Shown piece by piece: positions 13,802-25,846 of a stretch of DNA of 64,000 bases. The DNA comes from Tilletiopsis washingtonensis. Its lineage: Eukaryota > Basidiomycota > Exobasidiomycetes > Entylomatales. The position numbers and the translations under genes are program-made. The stretch spans positions 380,428 through 444,427 of the forward strand of contig NW_020312010.1 in assembly GCF_003144115.1 (NCBI RefSeq), given 5' to 3'. Position 1 is the stretch's first letter; the number at the start of each line of letters is the position of its first letter. A model generated the notes under the pieces. It had not been told where the DNA came from, searched no databases, and saw only the letters and a program-made list of their open reading frames with translations.

Positions 13802-14138
13802 CTGCTGTGGCGTGTGCGTGTTGCAAATGCCATCAGAGTGCCGCGTGGCCCTCTTGTCGCGCTGCTCCGGCCGCTTGTCGCCTGTTCTGTGCGAGCGTAC
13901 GCTGGCTGTGCACAGCGAGAGGGTCGTGAGCGCAGCGTGCTGAGACGAGTGTGGCCCTCTACTTGAGTGGCCCGCTTGCTGGCTGCGGCTGCGGCGGAGG
14001 TCGCGACGCGGCGCGCGTGGAGCGCGTAAAGAGGCGCGCGTGGCCGTGGCCGTGCGCCGCCGCGGCCGCGAGAGAGCAACACCTTTGCTGGCGCAGCGCA
14101 GCGCCCCCTTGCCTCCCACCTCCACTCTCCTCGCCAGC
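13802..14138 (+). other. Intergenic, Ku70 promoter
   Basis: A 337-base gap between two same-strand genes. It is GC-rich with no supported ORF and no clear regulatory site. Confidence 0.3.
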
Positions 14139-16675
14139 ATGTCCTACATCCCCCGCGCCGCAGCGCGCGAGGCCGATCCCGACCCCGACGAGCTCGAGCT
14201 GCTGAGCTACGACGAAGAGAGCGCCAAGGATGTCATTCTCTTCCTCATCGACGCCGGCGCGCGCATGCACGACACGCTCGTGCCCGCGGCGGCGGCCGAG
14301 CAGACGGGCATGCGCATCAAGCGCGAGGGCGAGGCGCAGGGCGCACAGGTCAGCTTGCTGCACCGCGCGCTCGAGGGAGCGGTCAGCTTGATGCGCCAGA
14401 AGCTCGTCGCCAGCCCGCGCGACCTCGTCGGCGTCATGCTGTACAACACGGTGAGTGCCTGGACAGCGACGCTGTGGGGTGAACGGCGCCGCTGCACACG
14501 CTTGCTTGCTCTGGCCATGAGAGAGGCAGTGCCACGCCCTGATGTCTCTCTCGCCTCGGTGTCAGCCCCTCCACTGCTCCCGCTGATGCCCGCATACCCC
14601 CGCAGCAAGAGACGAACATGGCGCAGATCGGCAAGACGAGCATGTACGAGCACACGTACATGCTCGAGCCCATCGGCATGATCGACATTGCCAACCTTGC
14701 AGGCATCATCGACGATCTGGACCGTGCGTCGGCGTGGCGAGCTGCAAGCCGTGCGTGGCGCGCCGCCTTGGCTTACCTTCTCCCCGCCGCGGCTACGCAG
14801 TCTCGCGCGACGACCCGACGCACTTGCGCACGCGCTTTGAGCCACTCGACTCGGAGATGCGCATCCACCATGCATGGAGCAATGCGCTTAATGCCATCAA
14901 GCAGACGTGAGTCGTCGCCCCCCCCCCCCTTCTCGAGGCCCCTCAGAGGCTGACTCTTCACCCAGCGGCAAGACGGGCAGCAAGCGCATCTTCTTCGTCA
15001 CACACACCGACGACCCGTACGCGGGCAAGGCCAACGTGGCGGGCGTAAGGCGACACCTGGAGGAGCGCGTGGCGCAGTATGCGGCGCGCGGCATTGAGTT
15101 TGAGCCGTTCTTGCTCGAGACGGACGAGCGGGCGTTTGACGTGTCGCGCTTCTGGGGCGTGAGTTGCGAGCAGCCAGCCGACAGCCCCCGAGACTGACAG
15201 TGCTCGCATCCCAGCCCATCTTCGCAGCAGCGCACGCAGATGGCTTTGCTTCGGCGTCGTCGCGCGCCTCGACGCCCGCCGACGGCTCCTTCAATGGCGC
15301 GCGGCCCTTGCGCATCGACGAGCTCGACGCACACGTGGCACAGCGACACACGCCTAAGCGCGTCAACTTCCGCGGGCCCCTCAAGTTTGGCAAAGGCTGC
15401 ACGATTGGCGTCAAGGGGTATGTTCCATATCGAGGCCGTGCACGGCGTCGCACCTTTGCTTATGTGGGACGGGGATAGATACGGCCTCGTCAAGAAGGCG
15501 GAGAAGGGCAACCCGACCAAGGTCATTCCCGACACGGCGGCGGCAGAGGCCGATGGCGGACCGACGTCGTACCTCGAGGTCGACACGCGCACCGAGCAGA
15601 TCTGCGTGGTGCGTCAGGGCCAGGCCGGAGCTCATTGCAGCGCATGTCGCTGACACGTCTCTTAGGACACGGGCAAGCCGTTGGGCCCCAACGACGTGGA
15701 GCAGGCCTTCTTCTTCGGCAGCGATGCGTCGCTGCGCTCCAAGGTCAAGTTTGGGCGCGAGGAGATTGCGCGTCTCAAGTCGTTTGGGCAGAAGCCTGGC
15801 ATCGAGGTGCTGGGCTTCAAGCCCAACGCCCTTGCGGTGCGCGACAACATCAAGACGGCCTACTTTCTCTACCCCTTCGACGACATCTGGAAGAACTCGC
15901 GTCGCTGCTTTGCCGCGCTCATCGCCTCGATGCTGAAGCGCCACGTGATGGGCATTGCCATCTTCATGCGCGTGCAGGGCAACCAGCCCGTCTTTTGCGC
16001 GCTGCTGCCGCAGGCCGAAGAGCGCGAGCGCGGCATTCCGGCGGGCATGCACCTCATTCCCCTGCCGTACGCAGACGACATTCGCGAGGCGCCAGCAAAG
16101 CACGCGGCGCAGCTCGAGGCGAACAGCAAGCAGGTCGAGGCGGCCAAGCTCATCGTAAAGGCGTATGCAAAGACGGGAGAGTTTCGGCCGGAAGACTTTC
16201 CGAATCCGGCGCTGGCGCACCACTACGAGGTGCTCATCAACACGGCGCTCGGCAAGCCGCTGGGCGCAGAGGAGCTGGTGGATCGCACGCTGCCGAACTA
16301 TGCGGGCATCCAGAAGGTGCGCGTGTGCAAGAGAGAGAGAGAGAGAGCGGAACGCAGCTGTCCTGACGCATTTCCTTCTTCCAGCGCGTCGGACCACGCA
16401 TCGCCCAATGGAGCGACTTCATCGCCGGCGACGAGCGCCTTCTCCTTTCTGGCGGCGGCGCTGGCAAGAGTGGCGGCGGCGCATCGTTTGGCACGAAAGA
16501 CGCCGCTGCGCTGCTGGAGCGCCACTCGCGCGCCGAGGTGAGCAAGCTGAAGGTCGACGAGCTCAAGGCTGCGCTGGAGTACTACCGCCTGAGCAAGACG
16601 GGCAAGAAGGCCGAGCTGGTGGAACGGCTGGAGGACCATCTGGACGGCTTGGAGAAGAAGATGAAGAAGGGCTGA
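14139..16675 (+). CDS. KU70: Ku70, non-homologous end-joining subunit
   Basis: Eight exons: 14139..14450, 14606..14723, 14801..14906, 14966..15158, 15215..15417, 15479..15608, 15666..16316 and 16385..16675; 667 residues. The N-terminal vWA-like domain begins at KDVILFLIDAGARMHD and continues through RIFFVTHTDDPYAG. The Ku core beta-barrel includes VKKAEKG, IEVLGFKPN and YFLYPFDDIWKNSR, followed by MGIAIFMR and the C-terminal arm. The last ~40 residues are a SAP DNA-binding domain (VSKLKVDELKAALEYYRLS ... KAELVERL). Ku70 pairs with Ku80 to bind DNA ends, recruit ligase IV and protect telomeres. Intron 3 (14907..14965) holds a long poly-C run, a likely sequencing trouble spot. Length and domain order are typical. 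Confidence 0.96.
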
Positions 16676-17944
16676 GGCGCGGCCTCCCGAGATCCCCCCG
16701 AACACTGAACACTGAGCATTGAGCATCGAGCTACCCCACACACTTGTACTTCTACCCGCAATCGAACATGACGCAGCATATCTCCTGGAGCGGCACTGCG
16801 TCGCCGAGTCAGACGGAGGCCAAAGAAAGCGGTGCTGCCGGTGCGGCGCCTCGGTGTGCGCGAGCTGCTGCCCGCCGCCTCGAGCGCAGGGCGCACCACG
16901 TCTTGCCCTGCCGTGCGTGAGACCGCAGCGGCGGCCCCACGCTGCGGCAGCAGAAGTGTAGAGTCAAACGAACCCTATATTCTGCATCCATCTGTCCGCT
17001 CTCACTCTCCCTCGTCGGAGGGCGCTGCCAGCTGAGGCGTGTTGGGGGCAGGCGGACGGCTGGCGGCGCCGCGATGGGCGCATCGCTCGGCCGAGAGGCG
17101 CGTGGCCGGCCGCCGCGGCGCGAGGCTTTCTTCGCGGAGGCGCCCTTCTCGCCGTGCGTGCCAAGCCGCGAGCTTGCCTCACAACCACCACCATCCTCCG
17201 CCGCGAAACGCTTCGCCTCAATGCCCATGTCAATCGCCTCTTCGCGCATTCGCGCATCACGACGACAGTGAAGCGCCTAGCAGTGCCCGCGCGCCGGCGA
17301 GAGTCTGTGCGCTCCTCCGTGTCCGTCGTCAGCGCCGTGCGTGAGTGTCTACTCCTTGTGCGCGCGACACCCTGCGCCTGCCGTCCCATCTTCCCGTCTT
17401 GCCCTCTCCGTGAGCCCCCATCCACCCCTCCTCTCCCCCCTTTCCGGCCCCATCGAAGCCCATCCACCTGGCACTCTCCCTATCCAAACGGCGCCTAAGA
17501 AACGCCGGGGGATCGCAGTGCTCATAGGCGGCATGGGTCAAACTGGGAGCCAACAAGAATAGAAGTGGGATATAGGTCGCGAGTGCGTGACGACGTCGGC
17601 CAGACGTACGAGCATCACCCAATCCCTCCACACCTTTCTCTACTCGCGCTTCTCCTTTGTCAATGAAGGTCGCGAATGAGATGTGATCACGCGACGCAAG
17701 GCCCCTGCAGAGTGTATTCGTGACTTTAGCATGACGAGCATGGAAGAGATGGCAGAAGGAAGATGTACAGAAGGGGGAGAAGAGAGTGGAGTTGAGAAGC
17801 GATCGGGGCGACCAAGCGAGACCTGAGAGAGACGAAACGAGAGCCTTGAGGCGAGAACGAGAGACGAGAGAACGAGAGAGGGTACTTGTCCGAGCCATCC
17901 GGGTCGAGCCAAAAAGCTTCTCGTCTCAAGCCAAGTCTACATCA
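16676..17944. other. Intergenic between convergent genes, no supported gene
   Basis: About 1.27 kb between the Ku70 stop and the 3' end of the CYSTM gene. It contains open frames on both strands, for example a minus frame at 16809-17249 and a plus frame at 17786-18151. They lack consistent splice structure or domains. The stretch 17560-17900 is less GC-rich and purine-rich (GAGAGA, GAACGAGA). Part is probably 3' UTR of both neighbours. Confidence 0.3.
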
Positions 17945-19000
17945 TCAGGCACAGTCGCAGTTGCAATCAGCGCCGGAACAGCAGCCGCAGCCCATGCAGC
18001 AGCCGCCCTCGCCGCACGCGCGCTCGTCCGTGTACGCCGGCGGGGGGTGGGACTTACCACAGCATCTGGTTTTGTACGCGCCGCGGTGAGGGAGAGAGAG
18101 AGGGAGCAAGGGAGAGGGAGAGGGCGCTGCGTCAGCTTGCCGCCACAATGAGGATCGATGCGGCTCGGGACGCCCGGCGTGCGCGAAGCCGGCAGCTCGA
18201 AGAACGGAGGGACACTCGCACTGAGACGCAGAGACCGGCACAACTCACAGATCGTCGCAGGCACAGCAGAGACACATGCCGGCGCAGCACGCGAGGCAGG
18301 GCGCACAGGCGCCGCCTCTGCTGCCTGTGAGTGGAAGCCAAGCCGGTGAGAGGAAGAAGGGGGTCAGTGCCTGAGAGGGCTTGATGGACCATGCCTGAAC
18401 GCGGGGACGAAGCATCCTCGAGCGCGCGTGCGATCGTGCTTTCGGCCTGGCGTTTCGAAGCGAGGCCTGGCTTTGCTTTGTACTTGCTTGTGCCCGTACG
18501 AGGAGACCTCAAGGCGACTACCGGGCTCGTTGCACCTGTCTCCTGCCTGTGCCTGCTGCGCTCTCTGTGCTCCGTGGCCCCATCTACCTCTCCGACCGCC
18601 CTCAAGCGGCCAGCATGCGCCCTGACATCGCCGCCATCGCGTCTTGACGTCTCTTCGAGTTTTCCCTCCATGCTCCATCTGCTCTCGCTCGCACACACTC
18701 CTGGCACGCACCTTTCTGCTGCTGCACGACCATCGGCTGCTGCTGCGGGTAGCCCTGCTGCGGATAGCCGTAGCCGCCGCCGGGCTGCTGCATGCCGCCG
18801 CCGTAGCCGCCGCCGCCCATGCCCATGGCAGGCCCGCCGGGGCCGTAGCCCTGCTGCGGCGGGTAGTAGCCGCCCTGCTGCGGCATGCCGTACGGCTGCT
18901 GGCCGCCGCCTTAGGAAGAGGCAAGAAGGGAATGTCAGTGCCGGCACCTGCGAAGGAGAGGTGAGAAGGAGAGCGCACCGTAGTACTGCTGGGCTGCCAT
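17945..19000 (-). CDS. Cysteine-rich CYSTM-like small protein
   Basis: Four exons: 19000..18979, 18909..18712, 18324..18249 and 18065..17945, all in phase; 138 residues. The first half is a Gly/Pro/Gln/Tyr-rich repeat region (PQQGGYYPPQQGYGPGG, YGYPQQGYPQQQP). The second half has a dense Cys block, GACAPCLACCAGMCLCC followed by ACDDLCC, matching the CYSTM family layout (QxYPP-rich head, C-terminal Cys-rich membrane-binding helix). These are stress-tolerance proteins at the plasma membrane. Unusually, the protein continues ~35 residues past the block into a second Cys cluster, GGCCMGCGCCSGADCNCDCA, which looks metallothionein-like. The second intron (387 nt) is long for this genome. Heavy-metal binding is an inference from composition. 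Confidence 0.75.
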
Positions 19001-20710
19001 GTCTGTGCTTGATGCGAGGCCGGGGGTGGATGTGGACGAGAGGCGGAGAGAAAGAGAGGCACTGGCCTGGCTCGCTGTTGTGGATGCTGGACGCTGGATG
19101 GACGGATGTGGCAGTCAAGTGCGGAGAAGCGACATCTGCTGTGCTGCTGGCTGAGCAGGAGAGAGGCGCGTCGACGGGGGACAAGGCGGTGCGTGCGCCC
19201 AGCACAGCCGCGTCACGGCGAGGTCTTGGCGCTCCAGATCGCCGGCGGTGCGCGTGGTGGGAGCGCCAGCCACATCGTCGTCGTCGCCCACAGCCTCAGC
19301 TGAAAGGACGGGCTGCTTTGCTGCAACGCTGAGAGACGACAACTCTTCAACCTCAGACGGTCAAGAGCATCCGTCTGCTCTGAGGCGAAGCAGCGGACGT
19401 CCGCGTTTGAGGGAACAGCGGTACGCCCAGGGCAGCGAGATATGAGCTCCGCCGAGCCGTGCGCTGCCCGGCAGATCGGCTCAAGCCGCTGCTGCCGCTG
19501 GGCGAGAGGAGGCCCTCCTCAAGGCCATGAGGGGTGTCTTTTGAGCACGCACATCTCAATTTCTGGGAGCATTCTTATTGTCACAGGCAGCTGAGAATAG
19601 ACGTAGGTGACGCTCCCACCTAGGTGACGCTCCCACCTAGGTGACGCTCCCACCTAGGTGACGCTCCCGTCCCAACAGAGAGGCACCGGACCCCGATGGC
19701 GGCCGCTGCGCGCGCGGCGTGTTCTATCGAAGAACGTCTCCCGCGCCCCCGTTCTGACGCGCTGCTGCCTTTGTCTGCCACTCCTCTTTCGAGAGAGGAG
19801 AGCTTCACCGCGCCTCCTGCGAGGACGTCTTGGGCAAGAGGTCCGGCGTGAAGACTGCACAGGAGATGAGGGTCTGCTGCGGTCGAAGAGCACCTGTGCA
19901 GCGACGAAGGCGGCACAGCATCGGCGTCAGGGGCAGGTAGCGCAACGGACGGGCGGCGGGCGCGCCTGTGCCTCGCCTGCGCGGCCGACCGCTCGCCGTC
20001 GCAGCGCCGCAGCACAGAGCTCGGCGGTGGCCAGGCTGGCGTGGGTCTCAGCACCTCGTGTGCACGCTCAGGCCTCGCCAGCTGGGCGCTGATCGACACG
20101 CGAGAACGAGGCGCGGCTGAGCATGATGAAGCGGCGGTCCCGGCGCCATCTCGTGAGGGAGCGTGGCGCGGCTCGGCGTCGGCGTGTTGCTTGTGCTGCC
20201 GCTGCCCGCCTGCCTGTGCCTGCTGCCCGCTCGTTCGGCGAAGGTGCGCGTTGTGCGTTCTGGCGCAGCGCGGAGCGGCTGCATCTCGCAGAGGGGCGCC
20301 GTGCCGCTTGAAGTTGGCTGCGCTGCTGCCGTCGCGCGCCGCCGCTGCCGCGCGCGCCTCGCAGGCAAACAGCGCCTGTCTCGCGGTAGCTGCGCTGCTG
20401 CCTGCTGCTCCTCCATCGCACCCGCCGGCTCTGCTCCATCTCCCTCTCCCCTCTTTCCACCCTTACCTCTCGTCTCGCGCGTGGCTGCGGAACGCTGGCT
20501 CTCTCTTCGCCGACGCGCCTGCACCTCTCCTCTCGCCGCTGCCGCACGTCACACTCCTCACCCCTCACGAGTCACGACCTCCCTCCCTCCCGCCCATCCC
20601 GCTCCGCACCAAGTGCGACGAGCCACCCGCCGCCCGCATAGACCGCTCTCTGCATCTCTTCGCCGCATCCGCACATCCTTCCTCGCCGGCGTCTCGGCCC
20701 AGCAGGCACC
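19001..20710. other. Divergent intergenic region, 1.7 kb
   Basis: Lies between divergent starts of the CYSTM gene and the Rax2 gene. It holds a 17-bp tandem repeat (listed separately) and pyrimidine-rich sequence before the Rax2 ATG (20420-20700). Minus-strand frames at 19115-19342, 19353-19559 and 19620-20099 are open. One (residues around GDDDDVAGAPTTRTAGDLE) has a balanced composition, but I could not join them into a gene or find a domain. Confidence 0.3.
19604..19671. repeat. 17-bp tandem repeat, about four copies
   Basis: The unit TAGGTGACGCTCCCACC is repeated head to tail at 19604-19620, 19621-19637 and 19638-19654, with a partial fourth copy to 19671. The first three copies are identical. 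The junctions create the palindrome CCACCTAGGTG. It is a short minisatellite in the intergenic region upstream of the Rax2 gene. Confidence 0.95.
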
Positions 20711-23700
20711 ATGCGTGCCTCGTCGTCGCTCGCGCGCGCCGCCGTGCTGCTCTCGGCAGCCAGCGTCGTCGCCGCAGCCGACTTCCCTTACATCGACTTT
20801 GAGGGACTCGGGCAGGTGGCCATCTCGGGCAGCTTCCAGGGCGTGCAGGTGTGGAACCAAAACGTGTCGACGCTGAGCAGCACGGGCGCGTTCAGCGCCG
20901 ATGCTGGCTCGCTCCTTACGCTTGCGCCCAGCGGCCAGCTGGCCAAGGTGGGCGCGACGGGCGAGGGCGGGGCGATCCGCGCCATCTGCCAGCGCAGCGA
21001 CGGCGTCAACGGCACCGTCTTCGTCGGCGGCACGTTTGAGACGATCAACGGCAGCGCCGTGAGCAACATTGCCGCGTACGACCCGGCGTCGCGCTCCTGG
21101 AGCGACCTGGCCGGCGGCCTCGACGGCGCCGTCGAGGCGCTGTACTGCGACGAGGAGCACGGCACGCTCATCGCCGGCGGCTCCTTTGTGCGGCCGCGCT
21201 CGCCGCCGGCCGAGGAGGCGGAGCGCTTCCTCGGCGGCGTGGCCAGCTGGTCGTACGCTGCAGGCAGCTGGAGTCCCGTCGTGTTCGGCGGCGTCAACGG
21301 CACCGTCGACACGATCACGGCCGGCTCCAACTCGTCCAACATCCGCCTGCTCGGCGCCTTTGAGATGCAGTTCTCCTCGGCCGCCGGCACGAACATGTCC
21401 ACCTCGGGCACCAACACGTCGGCGTCGAGCCTCACAATTGCCATGGCGCCGCTGCCGCTGGGGCAGAGCGAGTTCCAGGGCGGGCCCGTGTCGTCGAACC
21501 GCGACTATGCCAACCCAGCGCAGATCCTCTGTCCGCGCGGCGACGACGGCCCCAACAACACGTTCCTCTTTGCCGACAATGCGCCGGGCCGCCTGACGCT
21601 GCGCACCTTCCGCAGCCTCTCTGCGCGCGCGCTGCGCCTCGCAAACACCTTCGTCGACGGCCGCGGCACGCGCACGTTTAGCGTCGTCTCGATTCCCGAC
21701 AACCAGGTGCTGACGATGGTGTACGTCGATCCCGCGACGCAGCAGAACGTGACGTGCAGCGACGCGTGCACGCTGGCGCACGACGCAAACATTCCGTACC
21801 AGGACTTTGTCTTTGCCGACCTGCCCGAGAGCGGCGCGCAGTCGGGCGTGCGCGAGCTGACGGGCATCCAGCTGACCGTGTCGGAGTGGTACGGCGCCGG
21901 CGCGGGCCTGCACAGTCTCTCGCTCCTCTCCGAGGGCGCCTTTGCCTACGCCTACGGCGGCTACAACCGCGGCCGCTGCAGCTCTGAGCAGCCGGGCGTC
22001 AACTCGACCGACTCGACGACGACGAGCGAGGGCGGCTGGTACCAGACCAACACGGTCATCGGCGGCGCCTCGGCGCCCGTGCTGGCGTACCAGGACAGCT
22101 ACAGCAACCTCGCGCAGGCCGCCTCGTCGGTCAGTCTGCGCTGGGACGTCGATGCACACTACAATGGCAACTACTCGGCCTACCTCTACGTGCCCGGCTG
22201 CACGGCCGCGGGCCAGTGCGGCCAGCGCACCGACGTCCTCGTCACCACCATCGCCCAGGCCAACGTCGCCGGCAGCGAGATCCGCGTCAGCCAGGCCGTC
22301 GAGGACGACACGCGCGTGCTCGTCTACTCCGGCCCCGTCGACCGCACCTCGGACACCTTCAAGCCTAGCATCACGCTCAGCATCCCGCAGGACGCGGCAG
22401 CGCCGACGCGCGGCGACAACTTCATCGTCGTGGCGGACAAGGTGTCGCTGTACCTGCGCTCCAGTCCCGATCTCTTCCAGATGGTGCAGGCGCGCGGCTT
22501 TGGCATGCTCGAGTACAACGTGTTCGATGTGGCGGGCATGCCGCTCGAGAACGGCACGCAGGTGCTGTCCAACAACTCCCTCAACGCCTTCTCCAACTTT
22601 GGCTCCACGCTCGTCGCCAACGGCGTGAACCGCACGCAGGGCCACACGCTCAGCAGCGCCGCGAGCCTGCTGGCCACGACGTTTGTCGGCGGCAACTTCA
22701 GCAGCCGCACGACGGACATCGCACAGGAGGGCTTTGCCAATCTCGTCAGCTTCGCCGACGCCAGCGGCGGCTCCAACTACACGCGCCTGGCCGGCGGCGG
22801 CCTCAACGGACCCGTGTCGAGCCTCGTGGCCATCGACGAGCGTCTCTTTGTCGGCGGCAACTTCAGCGCCACGGCCGACGGCTCGACGCTACTGAGCAAT
22901 TTGGCAGAGTACGACGTGCGCGCCAACACGTGGAAGCCAATCAGCGGCGCGCCGGACGGTGCCGTTCTGACGCTCGCCGCCTTCCGCAACTCGTCGCTCC
23001 TCGTCACGGGCGCGTTTGAGTCGCGCAACAATGGCGCAGACAGCGCGGCGGGCTATGCGGTGTGGGACACGACGTCCGACGCGTGGGTGCCGCAGGATGG
23101 CCTGCTGATCGGCAGCATCGACTCGGTCAGCGCGCCCAACTCGGCCGACGGCCTGACGTACATGGCGGGCGCCGTCTCCGGCCTGAGCACGTCGAGCGCG
23201 TCGGGCGCCGCACGGCTCAATGCGCCAGAGGAGGAGGGCGGTGCACCGACCATCGAGGCGCTCAACTACTCCTTCCGGCGGCAGGACCAGGCAGCATCAG
23301 CTATGCCCGCGGCACCCGAGGGCCTGCTGGCGCTGCGTGCCTCGGCGCGCCGGCTGGCAGGGCGCGTCATCTCGGGCGAGGAGGAGCAGTCGCGCCGCCG
23401 CGTGCACTCCAGCCGTGCGCTCATCTCGAGCGGCAGTCTCTCGGGCCGCTCCAGCGGCGGTCTGACGCGCTGGCTCTCTTCTGCGCTCCTCTCGCGCAGC
23501 GACGAGCAGGCTGTCGGTGCGCGCACCAGCCTGACGCGCCGCGCCGACGCCATGGAGCCGCCGAGCCTGGCGAGCAACGGCGACGAGGATGTGCTGGCGT
23601 CGGCCTTCTGGCAGCGCGGCGACGACGACTTTGTCTTTGTCGTCGGCGGCAACTTCACCACGAGCGAGGGCATCGTGAATCTCGGCTGGTACGACTACAA

Positions 23701-25434
23701 GACGAGCCAGCTTAACCGCTTCCCGCAACTGCCTGCCTCGTCGAACCTCACCGTCATCCGTGCCCTCTACGTCGACGGCAACCAGCTCTACGCGGGCGGC
23801 GATGGCGGCCTGCAGATGTTTGACTTTGGCTCGATGGCCTGGCTCTCGGACGCCGCGACACTGAGCGTGGAGGGCGGCGCCACGGTGCTGAGTGTCTCGG
23901 ACATTGACCACCGGCCCGACTCGTCGACGATGATCGTGGCAGGCACGTTTGACAACGCCGGCAGCCTGCCGTGCGCCAACATCTGTGCCTGGGACACGCA
24001 GACGCGCCGCTGGAGCCAGCTGGGCGCCGGCGTGCGCGACGGCCAGATCTCGGCCATTGACTTTGGCGGCGTGAGTGCGGCAGCGGAGTGACGATGTGAT
24101 CGTGTGCTGACCCTTCTTGTGCAGAGCAAGGCGGGCACCGTCGTCGTCGCCGGCTCGATGACGATCAACGGCGCAGAGGCCTCGCTGGCCACGTACGACC
24201 TTGAGCGGCAGGTGTGGACGGCGCTCGGCTCCGTCGGCTCGGGCGATGGGCAGGTGCCTGGTCCAGCGACGGCGCTTTCCGTCGACGACCTCAACCTGAA
24301 CTCGATCTTTGTCGGCGGACGCACCACAGACGGCCAGCAGCCGTACCTGGCAAAGTGGAACGGCCAGAGCTTCCTTACGCTGGCGCCCGACGAGCTGCTC
24401 TCCGAGACGGGCATCGCGCAGCTCTCGTTCGTCGGCATCACGCGCGCCCACCCCTCTAACGACGTGCTCGAGAACAACCGGCTGCTGGTCGTCTCGGGCG
24501 CGCTCAACATGCGCGACTTTGGCAACGTCTCGACGGCGCTCTACGACGGCAACTCCTGGACGCCCTTCCTCATTGCCACGGCGTACGGCGGCGGCCTCGG
24601 CGCCATCCGTGCCTTTACGCGCTCGACCGAGGTGCTCTCCTTCCCCAACCTGCGCCACCTGGCCGTGGGCATCGTGATTCTCATCTCGATTGCCATTGGC
24701 CTCGGCATCGTCTTCCTCCTCGTGCTCCTCGGCCTGCTCTGGGCGCTGCTGCGGCGCAAGGACCGCCGCGGCGTCGAGGTGCCCATCTCGCCCTCCGACG
24801 ACACCCTCGGCCACGCCGGCGAGAAGAAGCAGCCGGCAGAGCTGCTCGCGACGCTCAATGCGGCGACGGAGGGCGCCATGGGCGGCGGCGCCGGCCACGA
24901 GCGCGGCAGCGTCGACAATGCGCAGATGGCCGGCGTCGGTGCGGGCGCCGCCGGTGCGGGCGCCGCGGGCTTTGGCGCTGCCGCTGCCGCGGCCGCCAGC
25001 ACGAGCCACGGGCATGCCGAGTCGTCGGCGCACCACGGCGGCGGCGGCACGACGCTCGACCACAGCGACCCCAGCACGGCGTACCACTCCGAACGCACGG
25101 GCCAGACGCAGTACTACAGCGGCGACGACGGCGGCGCAGGCGGCGCAGGCGCAGGCGCGGCGGCGGTGGGCATGGCGTATGGCGGCATGGACGACGAGGA
25201 GCGCGAGGGCATCGAGGCACATGCGCGCTACTCGTTTGAGGCTACACACCCGTCCGAAGTGTCGATGCGCGCAGGCGATGTGAGTGGCATGCAGCAGTCC
25301 CGAGGCGTGTGCGCGCAGCTGACCCGTCTACGCTCCAGACCATCTTCGTGCTCGACGACGGCGACGAGTCGTGGTGGCTCATTGCCCGGTTAGACGGCCA
25401 GACGGGCGTCGTGCCGGCCACGTACGTGCTGTAA
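20711..25434 (+). CDS. RAX2: Rax2-type cell-polarity membrane protein with C-terminal SH3 domain
   Basis: Three exons: 20711..24070, 24125..25279 and 25339..25434; 1536 residues. A signal peptide covers about residues 1-22. The ~1270-residue ectodomain has recurring beta-propeller-like motifs (FVGGTF, FVGGNF, LVTGAF, IVAGTF) and many N-x-S/T sites, as in Rax2 cortical markers that mark bud and growth sites and anchor Rax1. A membrane span lies at about 1300-1326 (VGIVILISIAIGLGIVFLLV), followed by RRKDRRG. The cytoplasmic tail is Gly/Ala-rich. The last ~50 residues form an SH3 domain (ARYSFEATHPSEVSMRAGD, FVLDDGDESWWL, GQTGVVPATYVL) split by the last intron. The SH3 domain is not part of the yeast protein and suggests direct coupling to a Pro-rich polarity effector. 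Confidence 0.9.
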
Positions 25435-25846
25435 AGAGCGCCGCGATCCGTGCGCCCACGCCTCCTCTCGCTCGATCTATTCTCCCTCTTGGCCCAGCAG
25501 GCCGCCACACTCTTTTCGCACTCTTTACCTTGCCTTGCCCTACACACTAAACCCACCGCCCCTCGGCACACTTGTCCCCAGTCGTCTCTTCTACGCGCGC
25601 GTGATGCTGCCTCATGTGCGCACCGCCGCTTCTTCCTTCTGCTCTCGCGCGCACCCTTTCTTCTGCGCTGCATCACCCCACCCCTCGATACCACACAGAT
25701 GGCGGTGAACCCCGCTGTCCGCCTGAAAGTACCGTTTTGCAAGCTCGGCGCAGAGAGATCAGACTGCGCGCTGCGCATGTGTAATCGTCTGGCGTTGCCC
25801 ACGACAGTGTTGTACAGAGGCGGCCGAGAGGCAGGCACGGCCGCGC
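25435..25846. other. Intergenic between convergent genes
   Basis: A 412-base gap between the Rax2 stop and the NOT3 stop. It is pyrimidine-rich on the plus strand (25440-25700), consistent with 3' UTR. No gene is seen. Confidence 0.35.

Noticed and set aside
16755-16775. TTCGATT-containing word resembling a tRNA B box on the minus strand
   Set aside because: No A box, no acceptor stem pairing and no cloverleaf could be drawn around it.
17329-17898. Minus-strand open frame of 189 residues between Ku70 and the CYSTM gene
   Set aside because: The composition shifts along its length, no domain is visible and no matching exons are found. It probably overlaps 3' UTR sequence.
20558-22645. Minus-strand open frame of 695 residues opposite the Rax2 gene
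   Set aside because: It is a mirror frame of a strongly biased coding region. The plus strand has a signal peptide, repeated motifs and a membrane span, so the minus frame is a shadow.
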